From Asticcacaulis sp. ZE23SCel15 (GTDB taxonomy: Bacteria > Pseudomonadota > Alphaproteobacteria > Caulobacterales > Caulobacteraceae), in contig NZ_CP130044.1 of NCBI RefSeq assembly GCF_030505395.1, positions 915,001-979,000 of the forward strand: 64,000 nucleotides of DNA. The letters are read 5' to 3'. Position numbers and translations under genes: made by a program. Below are positions 1 to 8,676 of this stretch, piece after piece. The notes beneath the pieces were generated by a model. It was not told the origin of the DNA and did not search any database. It was given only the letters and a program-made list of their open reading frames with translations. The first letter of the stretch is position 1. Each line of letters begins with the position of its first letter.

Positions 1-962
1 TTACGCCCCCTGCCGTACAGGCCGCAACACCTCAAACTCCGCCAGTTACTCAGTCGGGCACTCAGTCGGTGACTCCGGCGTCACAGCCTGCACAATCGAT
101 TGCCGCCTTCGTCGCCCCGGCACCTTTTACGCCACCCGTGTCCCCGCCCGCTGAGGCCATCGAAACCCAGACCTCGCCACTTAATCCTCTGGCCGATATA
201 TTACCGCCCGAAGTTCTGGCCGCCGCCAAGGCTGAAGCCGCACAGCCTGAGACGAAACGCCCTGAATCTGTCCCCTTGCCGGTCACCCCTCCGGTTGTGG
301 CGCCAGTTGTGGCCGCCACCACTCCGGCGGCACCTGTGCTTAAACCCGCCCCGGTCATAACACCGGCCACAACGGTCGCTTCAACACCGGTGCTGACGGC
401 CAAAACGCCTGATGCCGTCACCCCGCCCGCAACCCTCAGTGCGCCCGTGGCCTCCAATATCGCCCCGGTCATGGCTCAACCCAAGGCCGTCCTACCCTCG
501 GCGGGTCTGCCAACCACCGCCGCCAAGGCCGTTAAGGTCGAGGCCTATAACCGCGATTACGAAGGCCCGAAATCAGGCCGCGAGTTACAATATGATGCGG
601 GTATCGCCCGCGCCTTCGGCTCCAAGGTCGGGCAGATGGGCGGCCTCGAAGGGTCATGGCTGGTGTCCGGTCAGGACGGCAAACGGCTATTGTCGCTTGA
701 ACTTCGCGGCAAAACCGGCGGGCAGGTTGATGGCGCCTGGCGGGCCTTGTCGGGCGGATTTGGGCTTAACCGCTCAGGGCTTGTGTCCGACGCCTCACTG
801 AGCGAAAGCAATGAACTGTCGCTCAGCTATATGGAAAGAGGAGCGCGCACGCCTTCGCACCTTAAGTTACAAAAAAGCGAAGACGGTCGCTGGCGCGGCA
901 CCCTGACCGATGGCAGTGGTCATTCAACCCCGGTCATTATGATGCCGGATCAGGCGTCATAG
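1..962 (+). CDS. Pro/Ala-rich protein, C-terminal part (5' end outside window)
   Basis: The open frame runs in from the left edge (codons start at base 3) and stops at 960-962, so only about 319 C-terminal residues are visible. Roughly the first 185 residues are low-complexity and rich in Pro, Ala, Thr and Val, like a disordered linker or a wall- or membrane-spanning arm. The last 115 residues look folded and contain several Gly/Leu/Ser-rich strands, for example around GGLEGSWLVSGQDGKRLLSL. I do not recognise a family. A TonB-like or sporulation-type linker protein is possible but unproven. The gene overlaps the convergent HIT gene by 6 bp. Confidence 0.75.
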   Translation, partial: TPPAVQAATPQTPPVTQSGTQSVTPASQPAQSIAAFVAPAPFTPPVSPPAEAIETQTSPLNPLADILPPEVLAAAKAEAAQPETKRPESVPLPVTPPVVAPVVAATTPAAPVLKPAPVITPATTVASTPVLTAKTPDAVTPPATLSAPVASNIAPVMAQPKAVLPSAGLPTTAAKAVKVEAYNRDYEGPKSGRELQYDAGIARAFGSKVGQMGGLEGSWLVSGQDGKRLLSLELRGKTGGQVDGAWRALSGGFGLNRSGLVSDASLSESNELSLSYMERGARTPSHLKLQKSEDGRWRGTLTDGSGHSTPVIMMPDQAS

Positions 963-1412
963 AGCTGCACGCAAAACCGAAATTAAATCGCCTGTGTTTG
1001 CATAGAGCTCGCTCTGACCGAAGCCCCATACCGGCCCCGGCCAGGCGGGGTCTAAGCTATTGCGGCCAATGACGTGGATATGCAGTTGCGCCACGATATT
1101 GCCGAGATTGGCAATATTCAGTTTTTCGACCTTAAACCCCAGATGATCCGCGGCGGCGCGCACCAGCGCCTCAGCCACCCTGATGTCGCTCATCACATCC
1201 ATAGTTTGCGCATCGGATAGCTCGGTCAGTTCCCTGAAATCCGCAATCGTCGGCACCAGCACCAGCCACGGAAAACGCGCGTCGTTTTGCAGGCGTACCT
1301 GGCACAGGTTGAGATGCGCGATGAACGCAGATGACGCTTCGATGCGGGGATCAAGCACAAACCCGTCATCAAGCCGGTAATCACAATCAAGGCAAGGCAC
1401 GGTGTCGGTCAT
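957..1412 (-). CDS. HIT-family nucleotide-binding protein
   Basis: This 151-residue protein has the size and C-terminal signature of the histidine triad superfamily. The motif near residues 111-118 reads QLHIHVIGR, so the first histidine of the usual HxHxH is Gln, as in a branch of bacterial HIT proteins. A Cys pair (CLDCDY) lies near the N terminus. HIT proteins are nucleotide hydrolases or transferases; the substrate here cannot be told. I chose the ATG at 1412, which has an AAGGAG ribosome site about 9 nt upstream, over a TTG two codons earlier. It is convergent with the preceding gene and divergent from mdh. Confidence 0.85.
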   Translation of the reverse strand: MTDTVPCLDCDYRLDDGFVLDPRIEASSAFIAHLNLCQVRLQNDARFPWLVLVPTIADFRELTELSDAQTMDVMSDIRVAEALVRAAADHLGFKVEKLNIANLGNIVAQLHIHVIGRNSLDPAWPGPVWGFGQSELYANTGDLISVLRAAL

Positions 1413-1532
1413 TGGCAAGGCTCCTTTTATGCCCGTCTGTGCCAGATTTGTCGTCCTTTTGCATCACTATAAAGCCGACCGCGTATCAAAGACTTGCGAA
1501 AGGGTCTTAAGAGGATTAAGGCAACGCGATAA

Positions 1533-2525
<993 letters not shown>

Positions 2526-2546
2526 TACGCCCAACGTATAGTTTTC

Positions 2547-2575
2547 TTGACTTTTGGGCTAACATTGTGCATATT
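2547..2575 (+). promoter_or_regulatory. possible sigma70-type promoter downstream of mdh
   Basis: TTGACT (2547-2552), a 17-nt spacer and CATATT (2570-2575). It begins 22 bp after the mdh stop and faces a terminator at 2686-2711, so it could drive a short RNA of about 130 nt. The -10 box is only a moderate match. Confidence 0.35.
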
Positions 2576-2685
2576 GCATACACGGAAAACAGACTGGCTG
2601 TGACAGTTTCCCCCGCCCGCTAAGACTTAGGTCAATAAACGGGTTCTCGTGCAAAGCGGAATAGTCAAAGGGTTGCCAGATACTT

Positions 2686-2712
2686 AAAAGGGTCTCTCCG
2701 GAGACCCTTTTT
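2686..2712. terminator. bidirectional intrinsic terminator
   Basis: An 11-bp perfect stem (AAAAGGGTCTC / GAGACCCTTTT) with a TCCG loop is followed by T5 on the plus strand. On the minus strand the T-rich stem end serves the convergent gene that stops at 2715. Confidence 0.9.
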
Positions 2713-2714
2713 CG

Positions 2715-3236
2715 TTATCCGCGGTTTGGAAATTTGGCTTTCTCACCGCGCAGAATTTTCGCCAAGGCCAGATCGAACTTCATTTCACCCGTATCCGCCG
2801 GACGTTTACCTTTATCCAGCGGATAGGCGCTGACAACAAACAGGTCAGCACGCCGGGCATTATGACGCCGCAAAGTGAAGAACACCGCGTAGGCGTCACC
2901 GGATTGAGTCTCGACTCTCACCATATTGCCTTCACGAGTGGAGGCGACACGTTTATTGCCTAAAGCGCGGATAATCGCAGGTAGAGATAGGCTGTGTTCA
3001 TACCTGACCTCACAAAATACACGCCGCTCATGACGCGCCGATTGGTTGGTGACTATACAATCGGCCTGAACATGCAGGCGCGGGTCAAATGCCTTGGTGA
3101 AACAATGGTCATTGAAGCGCACACTTACCGTTGCCGGTTCAGCGCTATCTCTGGGTAAACAGGAAAATTCAAATGGCTCCAGATGCAAAAGATCTATAAT
3201 TACATCATTGACCCGACATTCACTCCAATAGCTCAT
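2715..3236 (-). CDS. conserved-looking hypothetical protein
   Basis: A 173-residue soluble protein with no signal peptide or membrane segment and no family I can name. It contains four Cys, an N-terminal aromatic/Asp-rich half and a basic C terminus. The middle shows alternating strands such as AYAVFFTLRRHNARRADLF. It starts with ATG and is divergent from the acetyltransferase gene, only 39 bp away, so the two may share a promoter region. Confidence 0.75.
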   Translation of the reverse strand: MSYWSECRVNDVIIDLLHLEPFEFSCLPRDSAEPATVSVRFNDHCFTKAFDPRLHVQADCIVTNQSARHERRVFCEVRYEHSLSLPAIIRALGNKRVASTREGNMVRVETQSGDAYAVFFTLRRHNARRADLFVVSAYPLDKGKRPADTGEMKFDLALAKILRGEKAKFPNRG

Positions 3237-3275
3237 ACTTGTATTTAGAAACGATTCCCGTTTTCAGGCAATATC

Positions 3276-3836
3276 ATGACCCTACCCCTGACTTCGCCGC
3301 TTGGCCCGACGATTGAGACTGAGCGCCTGATCCTGCGCCCGCCCGTGCTTGAGGATTTCGAGGCTTTTTGTGCCTTTCATGCCGACGCAGACGCTATGAA
3401 ATTTATCGGCGGAGCCGTGTCACCGGCCTTGGTCTGGCGCATCATGCGCGTCCTTGCCGGTGCCTGGGCGCTGGATGGCTTTCATATGTTTAGCGTCATT
3501 GAAAAATCCTCCGGTCAGTGGATCGGCCGGATTGGGCCGCTGTACCCGCACGGCTGGCCCGACCGCGAAGTCGGCTGGGGTATTTTGTCATCAGCCCAAG
3601 GCAAGGGCTATGCCAAGGAGGCTGCCACCGCCTGCATAGACTATGTGTTCGATGTGCTGGGCTGGGATCACGTTGTCCATACGATTGCGCCCGAAAACCA
3701 TGCCTCCGCCAATCTGGCCAAGGCGCTGGGTTCATATAATCAGGGGGCGGGAAAACTGCCCGACCCTTACGCTAATGAGCCCGTCAATATCTGGGGCCAG
3801 ACGCGCGACGAATGGAAGCAGCGGAAAAGCCAATAG
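3276..3836 (+). CDS. GNAT-family N-acetyltransferase (RimJ/RimL type)
   Basis: 186 residues. The N terminus ETERLILRPPVLEDFEAF is the typical first strand and helix of RimJ/RimL-like GNAT enzymes. The acetyl-CoA-binding region is GYAKEAATACIDYVFDVLG (about 110-128), followed by the usual HTIAPENHASANLAKALG segment, where an Asn/Ser pair contacts CoA. It presumably acetylates an amino group of a protein or small molecule; the substrate is unknown. The ribosome site is weak. It begins a run of plus-strand genes that reaches 8.6 kb. Confidence 0.9.
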   Translation: MTLPLTSPLGPTIETERLILRPPVLEDFEAFCAFHADADAMKFIGGAVSPALVWRIMRVLAGAWALDGFHMFSVIEKSSGQWIGRIGPLYPHGWPDREVGWGILSSAQGKGYAKEAATACIDYVFDVLGWDHVVHTIAPENHASANLAKALGSYNQGAGKLPDPYANEPVNIWGQTRDEWKQRKSQ

Positions 3837-3896
3837 CTTTCCTTATTGACGGCGCTGGCTCACCGGCGCAGGCTCAACACAAAACAGGAGCGCCCC

Positions 3897-4358
3897 ATGA
3901 TCGACACCCCCGTCATTGTCCACACCCATCGTCAGCCGACCGCCGTTATCCACCTCACTATACCGCGCGATCTGATTCAGGTGGTTATGGGCCCGGCCAT
4001 TCAGGAAGTCATGGGCGTGGTCGGCGCGGAAGGGATCATCCCGCAGGATGCTTTGTTTTCATACCACTTAAGCATGTCGCCGGATGTATTCGATTTCGAG
4101 GTCGGCGTGCCGGTGGCGGAACTGATCGCGCCGAACGGCCGGGTTATCCCGTCGCACCTGCCCGCTGCCAAGGTCGCGCGCACGGTTTACCACGGCCCCT
4201 ATGAAGGTCTGGCGGAGGCGTGGGGGAAACTTGATAAATGGGTGGCTGATAATGGCTATGAACCCGTTGGCGATCTGTGGGAAGTTTATCAGGCCGGGCC
4301 GGAAACCGGAGACGACAGCTCTAAATGGCGCACAGAATTTAACCGTCCGGTAAAATAA
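3897..4358 (+). CDS. GyrI-like / AraC effector-binding domain protein
   Basis: 153 residues made only of a GyrI-like (SOUL-fold) small-molecule-binding domain, without a DNA-binding part. Supporting signs are the N-terminal Arg-Gln-Pro-Thr start of a strand, the central AKVARTVYHGPYEGLAEAW motif with the family's HxGPY, and the C-terminal WEVYQAGPETGDDSSKWRTE, resembling the usual VY..GPE....WRTE ending. The ATG at 3897, with AGGAG 9 nt upstream, is preferred over a frame-open ATG 51 nt earlier. It probably binds hydrophobic or cationic drugs, in keeping with the START-domain operon that follows. Confidence 0.85.
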   Translation: MIDTPVIVHTHRQPTAVIHLTIPRDLIQVVMGPAIQEVMGVVGAEGIIPQDALFSYHLSMSPDVFDFEVGVPVAELIAPNGRVIPSHLPAAKVARTVYHGPYEGLAEAWGKLDKWVADNGYEPVGDLWEVYQAGPETGDDSSKWRTEFNRPVK

Positions 4359-4378
4359 AATCGCGTAACCGCGATTTC
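4358..4378. terminator. short hairpin after the GyrI-like gene
   Basis: AAATCGCG, a TAAC loop and CGCGATTT form an 8-bp stem directly after the stop codon. The T-tract is short, so termination would be weak or partial. Confidence 0.45.
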
Positions 4379-4381
4379 TGA

Positions 4382-4424
4382 ATTAACTCATTTAATCATG
4401 CGGTTTATTTAACCATTCAGTTAA
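4382..4424. promoter_or_regulatory. twin operator-like inverted repeats before the arsR-type gene
   Basis: Two AT-rich inverted repeats, ATTAA-N5-TTAAT (4382-4396) and TTAAC-N6-GTTAA (4409-4424), lie in the 82-bp gap before the regulator. Each is followed by TTAATCATG or TAATCATG-like sequence. Their spacing and type fit autoregulation by a small ArsR-family dimer. This is inference from position and symmetry. Confidence 0.5.
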
Positions 4425-4440
4425 TCATGAGTGCGGCTTA

Positions 4441-4851
4441 ATGTCCCTGAACGCGCTACCTCCCGATCGTCTGTCGTTGACTCTCAACGCGCTGGCCGAC
4501 CCGACCCGTCGGGCCATATTGGCGCGGCTGTCGCTGGGGGAAACCACGGTCAATGAACTGGCGGAACCATTCGAGATGAGCCTGCCTGCGGTCTCCAAGC
4601 ACCTTAAGGTGCTTGAGCGTGCGGGCCTGATCAGCCGCACCCGTACGGCTCAGTGGCGGCCGTGCAAACTGGAGCCGGAGCCGCTGAAGGAGGTCGATAT
4701 GTGGCTCAGAGACTATCGCAAGATGTGGGAGCAGCGTCTCGACCGGCTGGAAGCCTATCTCAAGGAACTGCAGCCCAAAGAGACGCCGGTGCAATCGGCA
4801 AAACCCAAAGACGATAAAGCCAAAAACGATAAGGACGGAGATATCAAATGA
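4441..4851 (+). CDS. ArsR-family winged-helix repressor
   Basis: 136 residues. The N-terminal half is a clear ArsR winged helix: ALADPTRRAILARLSLGE (about 17-34), a recognition helix MSLPAVSKHLKVLERAGLI (about 49-67), and a wing ending RTRTAQWRPCKL. There is no metal-binding CxC, so this is the non-metal ArsR type commonly paired with AHSA1 genes. The C-terminal 30 residues are Lys/Asp-rich and probably disordered. Its stop overlaps the start of the tandem SRPBCC gene (ATGA), indicating translational coupling. It likely represses its own operon through the repeats upstream. Confidence 0.92.
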   Translation: MSLNALPPDRLSLTLNALADPTRRAILARLSLGETTVNELAEPFEMSLPAVSKHLKVLERAGLISRTRTAQWRPCKLEPEPLKEVDMWLRDYRKMWEQRLDRLEAYLKELQPKETPVQSAKPKDDKAKNDKDGDIK

Positions 4852-5819
4852 GCGCAGCCCTGAAAGACTCCCTGATGTCGGGTTTTGAGGTCAGCTTTTC
4901 ATCCGAAATCGAAATCGTCATGTCCCGCAGCTTTGCTGCCCCCCGCGCCCTGGTCTACCGCCTGTGGTCTGAACCTGAGCATGTCCAGAAATGGTGGGGA
5001 CCAGCGGGATTTGTGAATATAAATGTCGAAATGGATTTTCGTATCGGCGGTACGTTCCACATCGATATGCGCGCCCCGGACGGCGTGGTGTACCCTTGCG
5101 AAGGCACCTATCAGGACATCGTGCCGGATGAGCGCATCGTCTATGAGGGCGCGCCCCATATCGAACACCCGTGCGGGGCTGGACTGCCGCCCAAAGCGAC
5201 GGTTTTCATTACTTTTAAGGATGAGGCGCAACGTGATGGCACTGTGGGTACGAAGCTGGTGCTTCATAGCCGGATGATCAGCGCGCAGCAGCGTGAAGAC
5301 GCCATTGCCGGTGGCTTTGCCCAAGGCTGGGCGGACAGCTTTGAACGGCTGGCGGATGAGCTTACCAAGTTGCCGCGCTTTGAGATTGTCACCACTCACC
5401 GGCTTGAGGCAACGCCCGCCGAACTGTTTGCGCTGTTTGCCGACCCGGCACATCTGAAAGCATGGTGGGGGCCGGAGGGTTTCACCAGCACCATCCCTGA
5501 GTTCGAGTTCGTTGAGGGCGGCGCATTTCGCATCATCATGCACGGCCCCGATGGCCGCGATCATGACAATCACAAACGCTTTGTCGAAATCGTCGTGGAT
5601 GAGCGCATCGTGTTTGATCACTATCAGCCGTCGCACCAGTTCCGCATGACCATCGAATACAGCAAAGACGGCGATCATACTGACATGATCTGGCGCATGG
5701 ATTTTGCACCGTCTGAACATGAAGCCATGCTCAAGGCCTTCATCCCACAGGCCAATGACCAAAACTGTGAACGGCTAGCGGCCTATCACGCTCAATTAAA
5801 ACAACAGGGGGAGATCTGA
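4848..5819 (+). CDS. tandem SRPBCC (AHSA1-type) protein, two domains
   Basis: 323 residues, twice the usual length. Each half is an AHSA1/START-like domain. Copy one (about 20-170) has SRSFAAPRALVYRLWSEPEH and KWWGPAGF. Copy two (about 178-320) has THRLEATPAELFALFADPAH and AWWGPEGF. Both carry the conserved D(R)IVYE/DERIVFD strand. The fold binds hydrophobic ligands in a deep pocket; no catalytic function can be assigned. It overlaps the arsR-type gene by 4 nt and the next gene by 1 nt. The fusion probably arose by internal duplication. Confidence 0.9.
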   Translation: MSAALKDSLMSGFEVSFSSEIEIVMSRSFAAPRALVYRLWSEPEHVQKWWGPAGFVNINVEMDFRIGGTFHIDMRAPDGVVYPCEGTYQDIVPDERIVYEGAPHIEHPCGAGLPPKATVFITFKDEAQRDGTVGTKLVLHSRMISAQQREDAIAGGFAQGWADSFERLADELTKLPRFEIVTTHRLEATPAELFALFADPAHLKAWWGPEGFTSTIPEFEFVEGGAFRIIMHGPDGRDHDNHKRFVEIVVDERIVFDHYQPSHQFRMTIEYSKDGDHTDMIWRMDFAPSEHEAMLKAFIPQANDQNCERLAAYHAQLKQQGEI

Positions 5820-6343
5820 TGCTGAAAACCATCGCCATAATTGTGGGGCTGGCCATTGTGGCCGTGCTCGTCATCGCCGCGTTCCGGCCAAACAGTTTCC
5901 GCATTGAGCGGCGCATCACCATCAAGGCCCCGCCCGAAGTGATCTATGGCCACATCAATGACTTCCATAAATGGCGCGCCTGGTCGCCGTGGGAAAACCT
6001 CGATCCCGATCTTGAGCGCACCTATATGGGCTCACCGTCAGGCCTTGGGGCCGTCTATGTCTGGGAAGGCAAAAAGGCCGGGGCCGGACGCATGGAAATC
6101 ATTGAGCACACACCTCCCTCAAAACTGGTCATCAAGCTAGATTTCGTAAAGCCGATGACCACGACCAATACCACCGAAATTACCCTGATTCCAAATGGCG
6201 ATAAGACCGTGGTGAGCTGGGCCATGTACGGGCCGTCACCCTATATGTCGAAGTTATTTGGCCTGATTTTCAACATGGACAAGGTGGTGGGTAAGGACTT
6301 TGAAAAAGGCCTGCAATCCCTGAAAACCCTAAGCGAGCAATAA
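5819..6343 (+). CDS. membrane-anchored SRPBCC / polyketide-cyclase-like protein
   Basis: 174 residues. An N-terminal hydrophobic segment (about 5-23, IAIIVGLAIVAVLVIAA) probably anchors the protein in the inner membrane. A START-like domain follows: RIERRITIKAPPEVIYGHI, WSPWENLDPDLERTY, then G..Y.WEGKKAGAGRMEI. This matches the common SRPBCC family with an uncleaved N-terminal helix. It starts within the stop of the preceding gene (TGATG), so it is translationally coupled. Confidence 0.88.
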   Translation: MLKTIAIIVGLAIVAVLVIAAFRPNSFRIERRITIKAPPEVIYGHINDFHKWRAWSPWENLDPDLERTYMGSPSGLGAVYVWEGKKAGAGRMEIIEHTPPSKLVIKLDFVKPMTTTNTTEITLIPNGDKTVVSWAMYGPSPYMSKLFGLIFNMDKVVGKDFEKGLQSLKTLSEQ

Positions 6344-6374
6344 CCCCGAACCCTCTCATACAGGAGCGATCATT

Positions 6375-6803
6375 ATGCGTATCGAAGTCCACCTGAGTTT
6401 TAACGGCAACTGCGCCGAAGCGTTCGCGTTCTACAAATCCATTCTGGGCGGGGAGTTATTCCTGTTCAAATATGAAGATGCCCCCGCCAATTCTGGTGGC
6501 AACGATCCTGCCCTCAAAGACCGCATCATGCACGCCACGCTCAATGTGGGTGAGACATCCTTCATGGGAGCGGATGCCCCGCCGCAGTGGGCGAGCACAC
6601 CGCAAGGGTTCTGCGCCTCGATCGGGGTCGATACGGTTGAGGAAGCCAAGCGCATCTGGGACGGCCTGTCCCAAGGTACTAAGATGGTGCAGATGCCGCT
6701 GGCGCCGACCTTCTGGTCGCCGATGTTTGGCATGTTGATCGACAAATATGATCAGCCGTGGATGATCAATGCGGCCGCCCCCGAAGGCTATATGCCAGGC
6801 TAA
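6375..6803 (+). CDS. VOC-family (PhnB-like) protein
   Basis: 142 residues. Family signs are the start HLSFNGNCAEAFAFYKSILGG, a central MHATLNVGETSFMGADAPP, and the C-terminal FWSPMFGMLIDKYDQPWMIN. The last resembles the FGDRFGMVVDPFGHRWMI ending of PhnB-like proteins, with the usual metal ligands altered. The proteins are glyoxalase/bleomycin-resistance fold members. Many bind small molecules rather than catalyse. An AGGAG site precedes the ATG. Such genes are frequent companions of ArsR-AHSA1 operons. Confidence 0.88.
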   Translation: MRIEVHLSFNGNCAEAFAFYKSILGGELFLFKYEDAPANSGGNDPALKDRIMHATLNVGETSFMGADAPPQWASTPQGFCASIGVDTVEEAKRIWDGLSQGTKMVQMPLAPTFWSPMFGMLIDKYDQPWMINAAAPEGYMPG

Positions 6804-6922
6804 ACCTGCCCATACTTTGCAAACATTTTCAACGGCCTGACCGCCGGATGGATGTTTGTGCCCTGAAACCGCCCACATTTGGGCACTGAAATCTTACACA
6901 TATCGCTCTAAGGACTCTCACC

Positions 6923-7393
6923 ATGACCGCTGCAACTGATGACCGCGAACTGGTTCTGACCCGCACCCTTGATGCCCCCCGCCATCTGGTCTGGCGCTGC
7001 TGGACCGAGCCGGAGCTTTTGAGCCAATGGTATTGCCCCAAGCCCTGGTATGTCGATCAGGTGGTCTGGGACTTAACACCCGGTGGCCGGTCGGCCTGTG
7101 TCATGCACGGCCCCGATGGTGAAGCCATGCCCCAGGACGGCGTGTTCCTTGAAGTTATCGATCAGCAAAAGATCGTCTCGACCGACGCCTTTACGGTCGG
7201 CTGGGTGCCGTCAGCCGATCCGTTTATGACCGCGGTCGTGACCTTTGAGGACGCGCCGGGCGGCAAGACGCTTTATGTCGCCCGCGCCCGCCACTGGTCA
7301 CCGGAAAAGAAGCAACAACACGAACAGATGGGCTTCCACGACGGCTGGGGCGCTGCCGCCGACCAACTGGAAGCGCTCGCTAAAACACTTTGA
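6923..7393 (+). CDS. SRPBCC (AHSA1-type) protein
   Basis: 156 residues, single START-like domain: LVLTRTLDAPRHLVWRCWTE, LLSQWYCPKPWYV, then LTPGGRSACVMHGPDGE, and the final helix EQMGFHDGWGAAADQLEALA. This last motif is diagnostic of AHSA1-like proteins. The ribosome site is AAGGA. It is about 120 bp after the VOC gene, a gap in which I see no feature, and 19 bp before the YceI lipoprotein gene. Confidence 0.9.
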   Translation: MTAATDDRELVLTRTLDAPRHLVWRCWTEPELLSQWYCPKPWYVDQVVWDLTPGGRSACVMHGPDGEAMPQDGVFLEVIDQQKIVSTDAFTVGWVPSADPFMTAVVTFEDAPGGKTLYVARARHWSPEKKQQHEQMGFHDGWGAAADQLEALAKTL

Positions 7394-7412
7394 ATATAAG
7401 GAAACGCTGATA

Positions 7413-8129
7413 ATGAAATATAGTCCCATGCTGTTCGGATTTTTGGCGCTGATCGCCTGTTCGCCCAAGCCCGGCGATGCCCCGCCCCCGCAACCGGCCA
7501 CCTTACCGTCGGATATCGAGCAGGTCGCTTCGACCGAAGCCCCCGCCGGTGATTACACACTCGATAAATCCCACGCCAGTCTGACATTCAAGGTCAACCA
7601 TACCGGTTTTTCCAACTATACGGCGCAGTTCAAAAGCTTTGACGCCAATCTTAAACTCGACCCGAATGCGCCAGAAACCGCCTCGGTCAATGCCACGGTC
7701 GATGTCAAATCGCTGGATATCCCGGCCCCGCCCGAAGGGTTCCTGAACACCCTGCTTGGGCCGGTTTGGTTCGATACGGCTAAGTTCCCGCAGATCAGCT
7801 TTCGCTCGACCAAGGTCGATATGACCGGGCCTGATACCGCCAAAATCGAGGGCGATCTGACGCTTAAGGGGGTGACCAAGCCGATCATACTGGAGGCCAA
7901 GTTCAACGGCGGTTATGCGGGCTTTGCGCCTTACGACCCAGCCGCGCGCATTGGGTTTTCGGCCAAGGGCAAGATCAAGCGTTCGGACTTTGGCATCACT
8001 TACGGAATCCCTGAACCCGGCACGACTATGGGTGTCGGCGACGAGGTCGAGATCATGCTGGAGGCCGAATTTACCGGCCCGCCACTCGAAGCTGCCGCCG
8101 CTTCGGCCAACGAGACACCGGCGAGCTAA
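7413..8129 (+). CDS. YceI-family lipoprotein
   Basis: 238 residues. The short signal sequence ends in LALIAC, so Cys16 would be the lipidated residue; a Pro-rich linker follows. The YceI domain (about 45-225) is clear: YTLDKSHASLTFKVNHTGFSNYTAQF at its start and GDLTLKGVTKPIILEAKFN in the middle. It is a lipocalin-like barrel that binds isoprenoid-type lipids in the periplasm. The frame is open 168 nt further upstream, but that part overlaps the previous gene. The ATG at 7413 follows an AAGGAA site and gives the signal peptide. Confidence 0.92.
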   Translation: MKYSPMLFGFLALIACSPKPGDAPPPQPATLPSDIEQVASTEAPAGDYTLDKSHASLTFKVNHTGFSNYTAQFKSFDANLKLDPNAPETASVNATVDVKSLDIPAPPEGFLNTLLGPVWFDTAKFPQISFRSTKVDMTGPDTAKIEGDLTLKGVTKPIILEAKFNGGYAGFAPYDPAARIGFSAKGKIKRSDFGITYGIPEPGTTMGVGDEVEIMLEAEFTGPPLEAAAASANETPAS

Positions 8130-8132
8130 AAC

Positions 8133-8594
8133 ATGACCCGTTCAGCCCATCATCACCTGATCACCATAGAACGTGATCTGGCCTTTAGTCCGGCTGTGGT
8201 TTTCCGCGCCTGGGCCGACCCTGCCGCCAAGGCCCAGTGGTTCAGCGGGCCACCGGATTGGGAGGCGGAGCCGCACCGCCTCGACTTCCGCGTCGGCGGC
8301 AAGGAAACCTCTGCGGGTGGCCCCAAGGAGGGGCCGTCACACCGCATGGAAGCCGTCTATCATGACATCGTGCCGGAGGAGCGGATCATTTCCAGCTTTT
8401 CGATGTATCTCGACACGACCCTGATTACCGTGTCGCTGGCGACCATCGAGTTCAAACCCTCAGCCAAGGGCACGAAGCTGATCCTCAACGAACAGATCGT
8501 TTTCCTTGATGGCTCGGATCATCTGGATGACCGCATCCATGGCACCAACGCCATGATCGATATGATGGAAGCTTATCTGACCGGAAGACACTAG
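8133..8594 (+). CDS. SRPBCC (AHSA1-type) protein
   Basis: 153 residues. TIERDLAFSPAVVFRAWADP and AKAQWFSGPP open a single AHSA1-type domain; VYHDIVPEERIISSFSMYLD is the conserved central strand pair. The start is 3 nt after the yceI stop, so it is probably translationally coupled. With this copy the operon encodes five SRPBCC domains in four proteins. It ends 51 bp before the convergent LytTR gene. Confidence 0.9.
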   Translation: MTRSAHHHLITIERDLAFSPAVVFRAWADPAAKAQWFSGPPDWEAEPHRLDFRVGGKETSAGGPKEGPSHRMEAVYHDIVPEERIISSFSMYLDTTLITVSLATIEFKPSAKGTKLILNEQIVFLDGSDHLDDRIHGTNAMIDMMEAYLTGRH

Positions 8595-8632
8595 CTCGCG
8601 CTTTTACCTCGAAACCGCTGCACACTTTTCGG

Positions 8633-8676
8633 AAAGCGCTCTGACTTAAAGCCAGCCGTCAGATTTAAGCGCTTTT
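8633..8676. terminator. probable terminator between convergent genes
   Basis: AAAGCGCT (8633-8640) pairs with AGCGCTTT (8668-8675), and CTGAC (8641-8645) pairs with GTCAG (8658-8662). Five T residues end the structure on the plus strand. The right arm lies inside the end of the LytTR coding region. Confidence 0.5.
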
